Shown: positions 23,220 to 35,989, counted from the first letter of the stretch. The stretch: 64,000 nt of DNA from Quercus robur (GCF_932294415.1 NC_065535.1:86520862-86584861), one strand, 5' to 3'. Numbers and translations are program-made. The notes: generated from the letters alone by a model not told the origin.

Positions 23220-26200
23220 AATTTTCTTTTCAGGTGGTTGGTAGAATAGGTATACAATTGGCTATGCTAGGGGTTTGTGGATTCTCTGGAAAATCAGAAG
23301 AGGTGGAAGTTCTTCCTTTATCATCCACAGAGTAGGAAATACATGCTACTGTTAAGGTGCGTTCCTCCAACCTTACCTGGCTTATGTCTGCTATTTATGC
23401 TAGTCTTAGGTTGGCTGAAAGAAGAATATTATGGGAGAATCTTAAAACTGTAGTCCATCTCCATAATTTACCTTGGCTCATGTTAGGAGACTTTAATGAA
23501 GTTCTGTGTGATGAAGATAAGTTTGGTGGCAATCATGTCAATTTGAATAGAGCTTTAGAATTTAAGGAATGTTTAGATGAGTGTAATATGTTGGATTTGG
23601 GTTTTGCGGGTCCAAAGTTCACGTGGACAAACCGTAGACCCATTCAAATCTGATATTAGAAAGAATAGACAAGTGTTTTGCTAATCTTGTGTGGCGTATT
23701 CTTTATCCAGAAGCCTTAGTGACTCACCTCCCAAGGACCTTCTCAGATCATTGCCCGATCTTAATTGAGTTATGTAGAGTTAGTGCTAACCATCATAATA
23801 AACCTTTTCGCTTCCAAACAATGTGGTTACTCCACCAAGACTTTCCGAGGGTTGTCCAGCAAGCTTGGACTAAAGATAGAGTTTTACAGGAAGCAATCTT
23901 GGATTTTGTAGTTAGAGCTAGAAAGTGGAATTGTGAAGTGTTTGGGAATTTGTTTGCTAAAAAGAGGAGAATATTAGCTAGACTTCATGGTGCCCAAAAA
24001 GCTCTAGCTAATAATCCTAATGACTTTCTTTTGGAGTTGGAGCAACAGTTGATTTCAGAATACTCTCTAATCCTGATGCAGGAGGAGGAGTATTGGGCAC
24101 TCAAATCTAGATTAAATTCTACCACTTTTGGAGACCGCAACACATCTTTCTTCCATGTTTCTACATTAGTTAGGAGACATAGAAATAAGATTAGGTGCAT
24201 TAAGGATGTTGATGGCAATTGGCTAACTGATGAAGCAGAAATTAAGGATTACATCAGCAATGGCTTTAAAAAAATTTATATGACTAAGCTAAATGTGTCC
24301 TCCATGACCTTGGATGTTTCAGAATTTTCTTGTTATTTTCTGGAAGAGGAGGATAGAGCTAGAATTGATGGTGATGTGACTGAAAAGGAGATCAGAGCCG
24401 ATTTATGGGCTCTTAAGCCTTTCAAGGCACCAAGACCAGACGGGTTGCATGCGAGCTTTTATCAACTCTTTTGGATGGAGGTAAAAAATTCTGTTTACAA
24501 AGAGATTAAAGGAATTTTTGAAAAGGGTTGTGTGCCGAGTTACCTTAATGAGACTTTGATTTCTTTGTTCCCCAACTGTCAAAACCCAGAAACTTTGAGC
24601 AATTATAGGCCTATTAGTTTATGCAACTCGGTCTATAAGATTGTGTCGAAGATCTTGTGGCTGGGGTTAGGCCTCTGCTTGGCAGTTTGATATCGCCTGT
24701 GCAGACCGCTTTTGTTCCTGGCAGAAGAGGCACTGATAACGTGCTGATTGCTCAAGAATTGTTTCATGCTTTGGATAAAAATAGAGGAAAAATAGGCTTC
24801 ATGGTTGTGAAGTTGGATTTGGAAAAGGCTTACGACAGATTAGAATGAAGTTTTATTCATAGAGTGCTCCAAGCCTTCTACTTTCCCCCAAAAATTTATA
24901 GGATCATCATGAGCTGTGTTACATCCTCAAGCACTTTTATATTGGTTAATGGGGGTGCCTTAAAGCGTTTTAAGCCACCTAGGGGCATAAGGCAGGGGGA
25001 ACCTTTGTCTCCGTACCTTTTTATACTATGTATGGAGTATTTGGGGCATCTATTGAACAAAAATGTGTGAATGGAGATTGGACTCCTTTAAAGGCTTCGA
25101 AGGACAACTTAGGCTTTTCCCATCTTCTTTTTGCGGGCATAAGGCAGGGGGAACCTTTGTCTCCGTACCTTTTTATACTATGTATGGAGTATTTGGGGCA
25201 TCTATTGAACAAAAATGTGTGAATGGAGATTGGACTCCTTTAAAGGCTTCGAAGGACAACTTAGGCTTTTCCCATCTTCTTTTTGCAAATGATATCATCC
25301 TTTTTAGCAAATTTGATGCCAATGGGTGTGAAGCAATTTTAGATGTGCTCGAAAAGTTTTGTTTAGAATCTAGCCAAAAGATTAGTCCCGATAAGTCTAG
25401 AATTTATTTTTCTCCTAATGTTAGTAATGAGATGAAGGAGGAAATAAGTGAAAGACTGGGCATCCGTGAGACCAATAATATAGGGAAGTATCTCGGGCTT
25501 CCTCTCAAGCACCGAGGGGTCCCTAGAAATCCCTATAATTTCATTATGGAGAGGGTCATGAGTAAGCTTGCTGGATGGAAGGCAAAGTTCCTCTCCTTTG
25601 TAGGTTGGGCTATTTTAATAAAGTCAGTAATGTCTGCCATCCCAAATGATGTGATGCAAGGGGCAGTTTTACCAGTGCATGTTTGTGAGAAATTGGACAA
25701 AATCAATTGGGATTTTTTATGGGGGTCCACAAATGAAAGAAGGAGGATGCACACGATGGGCTGGAGTAAAATTATGAAATCCAAAGAAGAAGGGGGACTG
25801 GGACTTCAAGAAGCAAGAGCTAAGAACATAGTCTTGTTATCCGAATTGAATTGGAGAATGAATCATGAACATGATGCATTGTGGGCAAAGGTCATTCTAA
25901 AAAAATATTGCTCCACTTCAAGAGTTAGGTAGAGAGATCCTGAAAAACTCCCATCGTCCCCTAATTGGAAAGCCATCAGTTTAGGTTTCCCTATTTTCAA
26001 AAAAAGGGATTGTCTAGGGGATTGGAAATGGCTCGGGGGTCAATGTATGGATGGAAAATCAGGTTAATGTTGATTCACTTTGGGTTATGATTGAAGGTCC
26101 TCTTAAGCAGGAAGAGCAAAATTTGAGGGTTTCGGATCTGCGTTGTGGTCAAGAATGGAAATGGGAGCTTATTTCCTTTGACCTCCTTGAGTTCATTAAA

Positions 26201-27412
26201 GATAAGATTAAAGCAACTCCAATTCAATTGTATGGGAGTGGAAGAGATACTGTGATGTGGAGGTTCTCCAAGAATGGAGAATTCACTACTAGTTCAACAT
26301 ACCGACTTGCAAACCAAGGTGAAGAAGCTATCACTCAATTCCATGGGCAATGGATTTGGAAATTGGACATTTTACCTAGGATTACAAACTTCCTTTGGTT
26401 GTGTTTACATGGTAGCATCCCAGTGAAAGAAGTGTTAGCAGCAAGAGGTATTAATTGTGACAAGATTTGTCCAATGTGTAGAGCACAAGATGAATCAATA
26501 GTACACCTCCTCCGAGATTGTGTATTTGCTCGTGATCTATGGAGAAAACTGGAGGTTCCTCCCCCTCATGTGAATTCCTTTGCTGACAGTTTTGAGGTTT
26601 GGTTGAAAACCAATTGTTTGAGTGAAGTGAGACATAAAGCCTCCATCCCTTGGTGCACTCTCTTCCTCTTTGCTATCTGGACTTTGTGGAAAAACCAAAA
26701 TAAAGTTATGTTTGAAAATTCCATTCCAAACCCCATTCTTGATAAGGTGTGTTTTGGTCAAGCTAAGGAATATTTTTATTGTGTGAGTAAGGTCAAGTAG
26801 ATAGCATCTAGGATTGCTATTCCTATAAGGTGGTCCAAGCCTCTCCCGGGTTGGCACAAGCTCAACAAAGATGGTGCTTCACTCGGGAATCCAAGTAAGG
26901 CTGGCGGTGGAGGGTTAATTAGAAACAGTGAAGGGAGATGGATTAGGGGGTTTTCGAGGTCTATTGGATACACAACAAGTGTTATGACTGAGTTATGGGC
27001 ATTGAGAGATGGCTTAACTCTTGCCATCCAGTTGGGAATAAGGTGTTTGGAAGTGGAGCTTGATGCCAAGGTTATTGTGGAGATGCTAAATAATGCTGAC
27101 AGCTTTAACAAAAAATTTTCTCCATTGCTACTTGATTGCAGGTCCCTTATAGCAAGCCTCACACAGGTTCGAGTAGTTCATGTATATAGAGAAGCGAACA
27201 GGTGTGCAAATTTTTTGGCCAAGAAGGGATGTTGCATGAGGGAGGATTTTGTTATATTTGATGTTTCCCCCTCGGATGACTTAGATAAATTGCTTGTATT
27301 TGATATCAATGGTTTGTACTGTTATAGGTGGGTAGCCACTACTTTGGCCTCTGTGGTCAATTTGTAGCTTTCTTTTGTTGTTTTATATCATGCCTATTAA
27401 CCAAAAAAAAAA
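23220..27412 (+). mobile_element. Plant L1-type LINE, 5'-truncated and broken
   Basis: The element begins inside the endonuclease domain (PWLMLGDFNEVLC near 23470 and KFTWTNRR near 23620). The reverse transcriptase follows (YRPISLCNSVYKIVSKIL near 24605, DLEKAYDR near 24820, GIRQGEPLSPYLF near 24985). The YADD-type motif reads FANDIILFSK near 25290. A zinc-finger region (WIWKLDILPR, CPMCRAQDESIVHLLRDC, 26350-26550) and an RNase H (KLNKDGASLG, MTELWALRDGL, EANRCANFLAKKG, 26840-27230) come next, then an A-run at 27402-27413. Frameshifts and stops occur near 23650, 24690, 24846, 25930 and 26800. The RT also carries a 152-bp tandem duplication. ORF1 and the start of the endonuclease are missing. 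It cannot be active. Confidence 0.92.
24983..25286 (+). repeat. 152-bp tandem duplication inside the LINE reverse transcriptase
   Basis: The stretch beginning GGGCATAAGGCAGGGGGAAC at 24983 recurs without visible change at 25135, so two copies of 152 bp lie head to tail. The length is not a multiple of three, so it shifts the reading frame. The near identity suggests a recent event. Confidence 0.9.
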
Positions 27413-28614
27413 AATTATTATTTAAGCAATATATTATACTTTACAGAACATTTCCATAGTAATACGCATATTAATTTAGTATAGACAATAAATAAAACAT
27501 GATGAATAGATACATGATTATAATAGTGAAAATCATATATAACTCTGGCTGCTTGTATGGTTCTTTGTATTTATTAAGTATATGATTTTCACTATTATGG
27601 TCATGTCATTAGACTATAATATCATGGCCCAAGTTCAAATTAGTTGAATCTTCTTAGATAAATCCAACTGAGTCTGGCAACAGGGAATTGTATGGACAAT
27701 GACAACTTACGATTAAAATTAATGTGTTCAACCAAAAACAAAGATTATTACATCAAAAAGAATCATTCAATTAAGCCTGCATTTCAGCATTTGTTTGACT
27801 TATTAGTTATTTCACATACCCAACTTTCATGATTTATTATAATAGAGTATATGTGGTTTGCATTTTGACTTAAATAAAGGTATATATGAAATTTCACAAT
27901 ACAAAGTTACAGGTTCCACTTGAGTTATGACTCTTTTTTTATTTATATAATTTGATAATTAAAAAAAGAAAATTTGTACTTTAGACGTCTCTATTGAAAA
28001 TACCTACCTAAAATATTTGTTGAATAACAACTGACAAGTGACAAGTCTCTTGACCACTCAAAAATTATGAATCTTGAAAGTGAGAAAAAAGTTTTGTAAG
28101 TCTGGAGAAGGAATCAACTATTATAGGCTATCATTTGGAGAAAGGCTGCATAGGCTTTAGACCTTGTGGCTTGGGCTTTGCTAAAAGGCTACATATAAAC
28201 TTGAGAGTGGCCCAATCTATCCCTCAATCCTACCTAAATGGCACAAAATCGTCATCCATTGCTACATTAATTGAATCAATTGAATTTCTGTCTGATCTCG
28301 CCAGGTTGGACGATTTTGTCGGGTTTAGGTTATGGATAAACAACCGTAATTCTACCATTTTTCTCCCTTTTTTTAATAGCTTATTCTTCAATCCTACCAT
28401 TCATTGTTAGAAAATGGTCATTCCTTTCAATTATCAACAACACAAGATCAGAGCTTTAATTTCACATGCACGTGTATACGCGCACACACACACAAAGACA
28501 GATCCACAAATTTCCTCTCAAACTTACTTAGGAAAATTAGTTCGTAACTTCATATCCTCACTTGCATCATAGCATTAGTTTTAGAAAAATGCCTAATCTA
28601 TATGTTGAGACTTA
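27413..28614. other. AT-rich intergenic stretch
   Basis: No gene is recognised. Bases 27925-28065 resemble, weakly, the SINE-like insert at 6185-6312 (AGACGTCTCTATTGAAAATACC and a GACAAGTCTCTTGACCAC end). A (CA)n run lies at 28480-28492. Confidence 0.5.
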
Positions 28615-29695
28615 CACTATGTTTGGTTGGAGGGATTATAGGGAGGATGGAAAATAATGGGTGGAAAATGGTGTGGAAAACAGTATTTTCCACTGTTTGG
28701 GAAGCAAAGGAAAACAGAGAGGATGGAAAATCCGGGAGAAAATTTTCCTCCCGGACCCACCAATTTTTTTCCTCCCAAATCGGGAGGAAAACTGTGGAGA
28801 GAAAGCTGCTCTTACCGTGAAATTACACAAATGCCCTCTCCCACCTACCCTCCTCACAAACACAACGGCTGTCCTGGAATCAAGTAAAAAAAAAAAAAAA
28901 AAACCAAAGACCGAGAGCTGGAGAAAAAAAAAGAGAGAAAGCACTTCTTGAATGAGGGAGAAAAAGAAAGAAAAGAAGGGGGAGATAAAGAGATAAGGAA
29001 AATCGTGTATGGAGGAAGAAGAAGAAGAAAAAAAAAAAAAAAAAACCAGAGAGAGCGAGCTGGAGAAGATGAAGGGAGAATGAGAGTGCTGGAACGTGTG
29101 TGGAGAAAAAGAAAAAGAAGGGGTGGGGATAGAGATAACGTGTGTGGTGGAGGAGATAGCATAAAAAAAGAAAAAGAAAAACGTATGGCTGTAATGAAAA
29201 GATTGAAAAGAGAAATAATATAAAAAATAAAAAATCCTAATTGAGAAATGTTACTACAATATTTTCACAATAAATTTTAAGTAACAGATTGTTATTAGTT
29301 AATATTGGTGAGCAAAAAAATAATTTCTGTGGTGGGTTCAAATTAGAACTAGTAACAATTTTTCACATAAATTTTGTTGTGAAAATATTGCAAAAAATAT
29401 TGTGGACGTAACACTTCTTATTGAAAAATATAATAGTTGGTAAATTTTATATTATTTAATGAGTATAAATAAATCTATTTTTTACCAATTATGTAATAAG
29501 GGTATAATAGTCAATTTATATAAACTACTTTTTCTATCCTCTCACTTTTCTTTTCAACCAAACAAAAGAGTTTTCCATCCTCCCACTTTTCCATCCCTCC
29601 AACCAAACACACATGAGGGAAAACTAAATATTTTCCATCCTCCCATAATTTTCCATCCTTCCACTTTTCCACTCCTCCAACCAAACAGACCCTTA
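28612..29695. mobile_element. Non-autonomous PIF/Harbinger-like transposon, 1078 bp
   Basis: The ends are long inverted repeats: CACTATGTTTGGTTGGAGGG at 28615 and the complement of GGGTCTGTTTGGTTGGAGGA ending at 29692. Both continue inward as GGATGGAAAAT-rich sequence for tens of bases. TTA flanks both sides (28612-28614 and 29693-29695), the target duplication typical of Harbinger elements. The interior is a purine-rich block (about 28870-29220), followed by AT-rich sequence. No transposase is encoded. Near the right end the subterminal repeat is doubled (29540-29605 and 29630-29692). Confidence 0.8.
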
Positions 29696-29918
29696 ATTTG
29701 TGTTGTGCCACTTATCAGTCATTGGAGGACTTAACATTTTAATTGCAAATTTGTTTTTGACAATTAAGACTTAAATTTGATACCATTCCCAAGTAAAACT
29801 AATGTCTATCAATGCCTTTAGGACTACAGAAGAAAAAAAAAAAAAGCCCAAAATTCAAGAGAGAAAGTACGAACATTAAAGAAACTTTGATTTATATTTG
29901 ATGAGGATAATTTTTGAC
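29696..29918. other. Short AT-rich spacer
   Basis: I see no gene or repeat here, apart from an A-run at 29831-29844. Confidence 0.5.
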
Positions 29919-30617
29919 TGATCGGTACGGGGAGCCCATAAGGGAAGACCACCTTCAAAAGGGATGATCAACCCCCAAAAGGGAAGATCAACCCCAAAAG
30001 GGAAGACCACCTTCAAAAGGGATGATCAACCCCTGAAAGGGAAAGGGAAGATCAACCCCATAAGAGAAGACTACCCTTAAAAGGGAAGATCAACCCCAAA
30101 AAGGAAGACCACCCTCAAAAGGGATGATCAACCCCTGAAAGGGACGATCAACCCATGGGCCTACGGATCAGGTAACCCCCGATCCTAACGACCCATCCCC
30201 TAGGGTTTCCATGGGGCTTGTGTGGGGCCCACTCACACATTCTTACATGGAAATTGCTTACACAACACGACCAAAGGCCCTACCACACAATTAGATCTTT
30301 TATATATGGAAAGGTGATCCGGAGTATATCGGGATCCTTCTCTTTACAAGGAAATTCACTCGTATAAAGGGATCCGAGTCAACTCTCTACCACTATATAA
30401 ACCACAAACCTTACCCTTCTTGAGGTATGCGAATTCTTCCTAGCTTTTGCTCTTTTGAGTTCTTGGAGATTCTTTTATCACTAACTTAACCTTTGGAGGG
30501 TCTTTGGCTAGTACCCCACTGGTGCCCTTTGATTGGTTCTTCTTTTTTGTTCTTTTAGGTACCTCCATTGACATATGTGTGGACGATGAACTCATTGACG
30601 ATTTTTGTGTATCATCA
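29919..30617 (+). repeat. Probable 5' LTR of the decayed gypsy element
   Basis: The left edge (TGATCGGTACGG) is uncertain; the right edge is fixed by the primer-binding motif. It contains about ten copies of a short word, GGGAAGATCAACCCCAAAA and variants with GACCACC or GATGATC, at 29940-30165. A TATA box (CTATATAAACC) lies at about 30393-30403. Confidence 0.65.
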
Positions 30618-30618
30618 G

Positions 30619-30640
30619 TTGGCGCCGTCTATAGGGACGA
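30619..30640 (+). promoter_or_regulatory. Primer binding site of the decayed gypsy element
   Basis: TTGGCGCCGTCTATAGGGAC lies directly after the CATCA end of the LTR. It is the same type as in the element at 12800. Confidence 0.75.
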
Positions 30641-32389
30641 GTGATAAGCCATATTGCCGTTTCAAAGACAAAGAGTTGTATGGTCTTAACACGATCAATG
30701 GCTACCATTAACCAAGAGCTTGAAAACCCACCCAACACCTTGGAGAAGCAAGTGCAAACCCTCGCCACGATGGTTGAACAACTCACCCAACGAAATCATG
30801 GGCTGGAGCGAAAGTTGGGCCAAAATGAACAACATCCGATTGATCAAAATGACAAACAAGGCAGTGGCGAACGCAACAACAATCGTCCCCCAACGAACAA
30901 TCACCAAGAAAGGGACAACCAAGATGAAAGCATTTGAGTGGACCAACGATTACCAAAAAGCATTTGAGGAATTAAGGCGTACCTCACATCTCCACCACTC
31001 CTTAGTCCATCCAAACCTGATGAATAGCTTTCCCTCTACTTGGCCATATCCCTCATGGCTGTTAGTTTAGCTCTTATTCGAAAGGAGGATCGTGTGTAAT
31101 TACTCGTATGCTACACCAGCCGAGAGCTTAGGAAGCAGAAGAAAGATTTGCCCTTATGGAGAAGTTGACCTTTGCTCTAATCACAGCAGCACGTAAGCTT
31201 AGGCTATACTTTGAAGCGCACACCATAGTAATCTAGACGAACAAACCCTTTAGCCCAAGCATTAGCTGACTTCGTCGTAAAATTTACGACGAACAAGTCG
31301 AAAGGCTAGGGGGCAGCCCCATGGAAGGTCTGAATAGACAGATTATCCAATAGACATGCTGGAGAGATCGAAGTAGTCCTACAATCTCTTGAAGGGGACA
31401 TCATAGACTGTGCCGTCCGACTCTAGTTCCTGACAACCAATAATGAAGCTAAGTACAAAATTGTACTAACAAGACTCGACTTAGTTAAAGTAGCTAGGGC
31501 TTCATCAATCGTCATCCATAGCGGCTCCTGAGTTGTCATCGGGCATATCAACGAAGACTACGAAGCCAAGGGATCGAATGAAGAAGTACCTTAGCCTTGT
31601 CAAGAGACGGACAGATCAAAATTTTGTAGCAGAATTTGTACAAGTCTCATGGGAAGAAAATGAACATGCTGATTGATTGGCCAAGGCCGCATTTGTCGAA
31701 CACATGACTATCGGTCTTCAGGTACTATCCTTCACCCAACACTCCCCTGCCATTGAGGAATTGGAAACACAAGTGATATCAGCAGGTATTAATTGGACGA
31801 TTCCGATCACCTCCTACCTTAAGAATGGGACGCTTTTAGAGGACCACAATGCATCCCAAAGGTTGAAAGTTTGGGCATCGTGCTTTATGTTGATGGGAAA
31901 CGTTTCTCCCGACCATACTTAAGGTGTTTGATCCCTGACGAAGTAGACTACGTCATGAGGAAAGTCCATGAAGGGGTGTGTGGAAACCACTCGAGGGCGC
32001 AATTGTTGGTCCATAAGATCATACGAGTAGGGTATTATTGGCCTACCATGCAAAAGGATGCCCAATCCTACGTAAAAGCATGCAACAAGTGTCAACGCTT
32101 CAGCAAGACCTCATGGCTAAACACTATAAAGGGAAGAACGAAGAAGGGATCTGTCTACACTTGGATTAACTGGATGAGGTCATAGCGATTGCTGAACAAT
32201 GAATGGTCCATTACCAAGACCTCATGGTTAAACACTATAACGCCAAGGTCAAACCTTAACACTTCAGCATCAGGGACCTTGTTTTGAGGAAAGTGACCAT
32301 AGCCGCAAAGGATCCCGCACAAGGAAAGTTAGGACCCAACTGGGAAGGACCATATAGAATCATTGATTGCAACAAAAAGTTTACCTAAT

Positions 32390-34560
32390 CCTTATCCCAA
32401 CAGGATGGATCGACAACCAAGGATGCGCATGGGTACCTAATTTTCATCCTTGTGGGATGGATCGACAATCAAGGATATCGACAATCAAGGATGCCAATGG
32501 CACCTAATCCTCATTCAAAACTAAGTCCTACCTACGAGATGGACTAACAATCAAGGATGCCTACGGGCATCTGATCCTCAACCAAAACTAAGTCCTACCT
32601 ACGGGATAGACCGACAATCAAGAATGCCAACGGGCACCTAATCCTTATCCTTATGAGATTGATCAATATTCTAAAATGCCAACGGGCACTAAATCCTCAT
32701 AGCAAGCTAAGTCCTAGACAGATGATCAAAGTCACCTATGAGAGGATGGTCCAATGTAAAGTCATCCCCAAGAGGGAAAGACAATGACCAAAGTTGCCTA
32801 TGGGTGGATGAACGACCAAAAGTTGCCTATGGGTGGATAGTCTAATGTAAGGTCATCCCCAAGAGGGAAGGACAACGACCCAAGTTGTTTATGGGTGGAC
32901 CGATGACCAAAATCGCCTATGGGTGGACGGTCTAACATAAAGTCATCCCCAAGAGGGAAAGACAATGACCAAAGCCGCCTACAAATAGACAAACAACCAA
33001 AAGTCACCTACAGGTGAACAATCCAACATAAAGTCATCCCCAAGAGGGAAGGACAACGACCTAAGTTGCCTATAGGTGGACGAACAACCAAAGTTGCCTA
33101 CGAGTGGATGGTCCAACATAAAGTCATTCCCAAGAGGGAAGGACAACGACCAAAGAACCCTATGGGTGGATGGTCCAACGTAAAGTTATCCCCAAGAAGG
33201 AAGGACAGCGACCAAAGTTGCCTATAAGTGAACGGACGACCAAAGTCACTTACGGGTGGATAGATGACCAAACTCGCTTATGGGTGGACAGTCCAAAGTA
33301 AAGTCCTACCTAAGAGAGAAGGACGACGACCAAAGTAAAGTCATCCCTGAAAGGGAAGGATGACGACCAAAGTCACCTACGGGTGAATGAACAAACCAAG
33401 CCACTCATGAGTGCCTTGGTAAAAAATTTAAGTCTTCCTATCGACAGGTGGAGGGACGAACTAAACCATGCACGAGTGCCTTGGTGAAAAATCTAAGTCT
33501 TCCTACCGACGGGTGGAGGAACGAACCAAGCCACGTGAGAGTGCCTTGGTGAAAAATTCAAGTCTTCTTATCGATGAGTAGAGGGACGAACCAAGCCATG
33601 CGCGAGTGCCTTGGTAAAAAATCTAAGTCATCCTACTGACGAGTGGATGGACGAACCAAGCCACCCACAAGTGCCTTGGTAAAAAATTTGAATCATCCTA
33701 CCAATGGATGAAGGGACAAACTAAGCCACCCGCAAGTGCCTTGGTGAAAGATTTAAGTCTTCCTACCCATAGGTGGAGGGACGAATTAAGCCACTTATGA
33801 GTGAAGGGACGAACCAACCCACGGGTGGAGGGACGAACCAAGCCACCGTTGAGTGTGTTGGTAAAAAATCTAAGTCTTCCTACCTATGGGAGGATGGATG
33901 AACCAAGCCACCCACAAGTGCCTTGGTGAAAGATTTGAGTCTTCCTACCTACAGGGTGACAAATAAACCAAGTCACCAAGGTGATGAACGATCCAAGAGC
34001 TCCTCTAAAGATGATTGACTCAAGTAGAGATCGTCTAATCAAGTCACCAAAGTGACGAATGATCCCAGGGATCGTCTAACCAAGTCACCAAAGTGACAAA
34101 CGATCGAAGTGATCCTCCCAAGATGATCACAATTGTAGATATCATCTAACCAAGTCACCAAGGTGATGAATGATCCAAGAGATCCTCTAAAGATGATCGA
34201 CTCAAGTAGAGATCATTTAACCATGTCACCAAGGTGACAAACGATCCAAATGATCCTCTAAAGATGGTCGACTCGAGTAGAGATCATCCAACCAAGTAAC
34301 TAAGGTGACGAATGATCCAAGAGATCCTCCAAATATGATCGACTCAAATAGAGATTGTTGAACCAAGTCATCAAGGTTACAAACAAACCAAGTGATCCTC
34401 CAAAGATGATTGACTCAAGCAGAAATCATCGAATCAAGTAAATAAGGTGACAAACAATCCAAGTAACCCTCCAAAGACAATTGAGTCAAGTAGCAATCCT
34501 TTGAAGACAATCAACTTAAGTAATGATCCTCCAATTAAGTCGCTAAGATGACTAAAAAAA
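32390..34560. repeat. Complex short tandem repeats in the tail of the decayed gypsy element
   Basis: Four successive repeat families can be read. About 32400-32700 has 'ggatgccaacgggcacctaatcc'-type units. About 32740-33400 has units with GTCATCCCCAAGAGGGAAGG and GCCTATGGGTGGA. About 33400-33960 has units with AACCAAGCCAC and GTGCCTTGGTGAAAAAT. About 33960-34540 has units with ACCAAGTCACCAAGGTGACG and GATCCTCCAAAGATGATCGA. They are diverged, spaced 60-110 bp apart, and non-coding. Confidence 0.8.
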
Positions 34561-34899
34561 AAGCCAATCATTGGTATGCGTAAGTGGTGGTCATTTGATC
34601 AAGTTACACTAAATGTTCATGGAATAGGGGGCAAATAAATGAACCCCTGACACTCTACGATTACAACGAAAACCTTCATATTCCGCACTCATCCATTTGC
34701 ATGACGACCACAGAATAGGGAATATTTTCACCATCTAGAAAGTTTTTAACACCCTAGAGTCTTCGGTTACCAAGAGCATCATGAGCTCACCAAAAGAGTT
34801 TTTGATCACCAAAAGCGTTGTTAAGTGCCTTCCCTGACACCATGTGGCACACTCTGCCCTGACAGTCGTCATGTATCAAGAGGTCGTCAGCAAATCTAA

Positions 34900-35217
34900 C
34901 CCATTAGATCGTGACCATATTGATCGACTCTGTTATTAGGGATCTGTCACGCATCCTCCTGACCCATAAGATTGTGACCATGTCGATCGACTCCGTTATC
35001 AGGGATCTGTCACGCATCCTTTTGACCCATCAAATTGTGACCATGCCGATCGACTCTGTCATCAGGGATCTGTCACGCATTCTCCTGACCCATTGGATTA
35101 TGACCATGCCAATCAATTCCATCATTAAGGATCTATCACGCATCCTCCTAACCCATCAAATCATTCCCATGCCAATTGACTCCGTCATCAAGGATCCGTC
35201 GAGGGATGTCACGCAGA
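34900..35217 (+). repeat. Five 63-bp tandem repeats
   Basis: The unit contains GATCGACTCTGTTATTAGGG and ATCTGTCACGCATCCTCCTG and repeats every 63 bp from about 34905 to 35210. Because 63 is a multiple of three, a reading frame of about 105 codons stays open through it, but its protein is only the repeat. It probably belongs to the decayed gypsy element or its terminal region and abuts fragment C. Confidence 0.8.
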
Positions 35218-35225
35218 GTACTTAC

Positions 35226-35790
35226 TAGGTTCCAACAATGTGGCTCGTGTTTGCTTCTTTTTCATCTTTCTTGAAAATTCTAGCCATGCCAAAGTCTGAG
35301 ATCTTGGGCTTCATCTCTTCATCCGATAAAATGTTACTAGCTTTTAAATCTTGGTGAATTATTATCATTCTTGAATACTCTTGAAGATATAAAAGCCCTT
35401 GAGTTACCCCTTCAATAATGTCAATGCGTTTTCTCCAATCCAATAGGTATCATTTGTTATATAATGAACAATTAGTTTTGCAATTATATTGGGGCTAATA
35501 GAGCACTAAGATGTGAAACATTGCATTTAACATATATCAGTAACTATAATTGGAAGAGGAAAGATATTAGACCAAAGAGGTAGAAGTCCAAGCTTTTGTT
35601 CAACATGTACTCATAGATTAGCATTTTTTCATCCATTTCAATGCAAAATCCCAAAACTTGCACAAGATTTACATATTGTAGCTTTGCAGTGAGCATAACC
35701 TCATTCTTGAACTCCTCAATTCCTTGTGTAGATGTTTTTGAAAGTTTTTTCACAATTATTTCTTTTCCATTTGGTAGTGCACCCTAACAA
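35226..35790 (-). pseudogene. Fragment C: two kinase exons of the chitinase-like receptor kinase family
   Basis: On the minus strand, 35787-35570 reads [20 protein letters not shown]...[18 protein letters not shown], matching the second kinase exon of A and B. Bases 35443-35226 read [19 protein letters not shown]...DFGMARIF...IVGT, matching the next exon. HRD appears as HQD and part of the short intervening intron is lost. The 3' donor GTAAGT (35225-35220) is intact. No GH18, transmembrane or last exons lie next to it; the downstream side is cut off by repeats at 35217. It is a relic from a third receptor copy, not a gene. Confidence 0.85.
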
Positions 35791-35989
35791 AACAAAGACA
35801 CCTATGATTGATATCTTTCAGCTGATAGGAAACTTCAAGACATTGGATGATGATAAAAGAGTAATGCTAGAAACAATGCTAGCTCAATACAATTTAAAGC
35901 CTAAGGGGACAAATTTAAGCAAATTTTTTTTTGCATATATACTTATCAATTAAAAAAATAATCATTTTATCCTTTTATATTATAATTTT

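Larger units (their letters stand above)
29919..34640 (+). mobile_element. Second gypsy element of the Tat type, heavily decayed
   Basis: A probable 5' LTR (29919-30617) ends in CATCA and is followed by the primer-binding motif TTGGCGCCGTCTATAGGGAC. A gag-like start with a coiled coil (LEKQVQTLATMVEQLTQ) follows near 30660. RNase H-like pieces (FEWTNDYQKAFEELRR near 30935) and an integrase zinc-finger piece (VHEGVCGNHSRAQLL, CNKCQRFSKTS, 31960-32110) come after it. Then comes a 2-kb tract of short tandem repeats and a G-run (34626-34631) like a polypurine tract. Much of the coding region is missing or scrambled, with many breaks. A matching 3' LTR was not found. It is clearly older than the element at 12800. 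Confidence 0.75.

Noticed and set aside
28636-29223. Overlapping small frames on both strands
   Set aside because: They are translations of a purine-rich tract inside a TIR transposon.
32740-33400. CRISPR-like array of direct repeats with spacers
   Set aside because: The repeats are diverged, unit spacing is irregular and they lie in the tail of a plant gypsy element.
34911-35228. 105-codon repeat protein
   Set aside because: The 63-bp unit is a multiple of three, so any open unit stays open; no start context, domain or flanking gene supports it.
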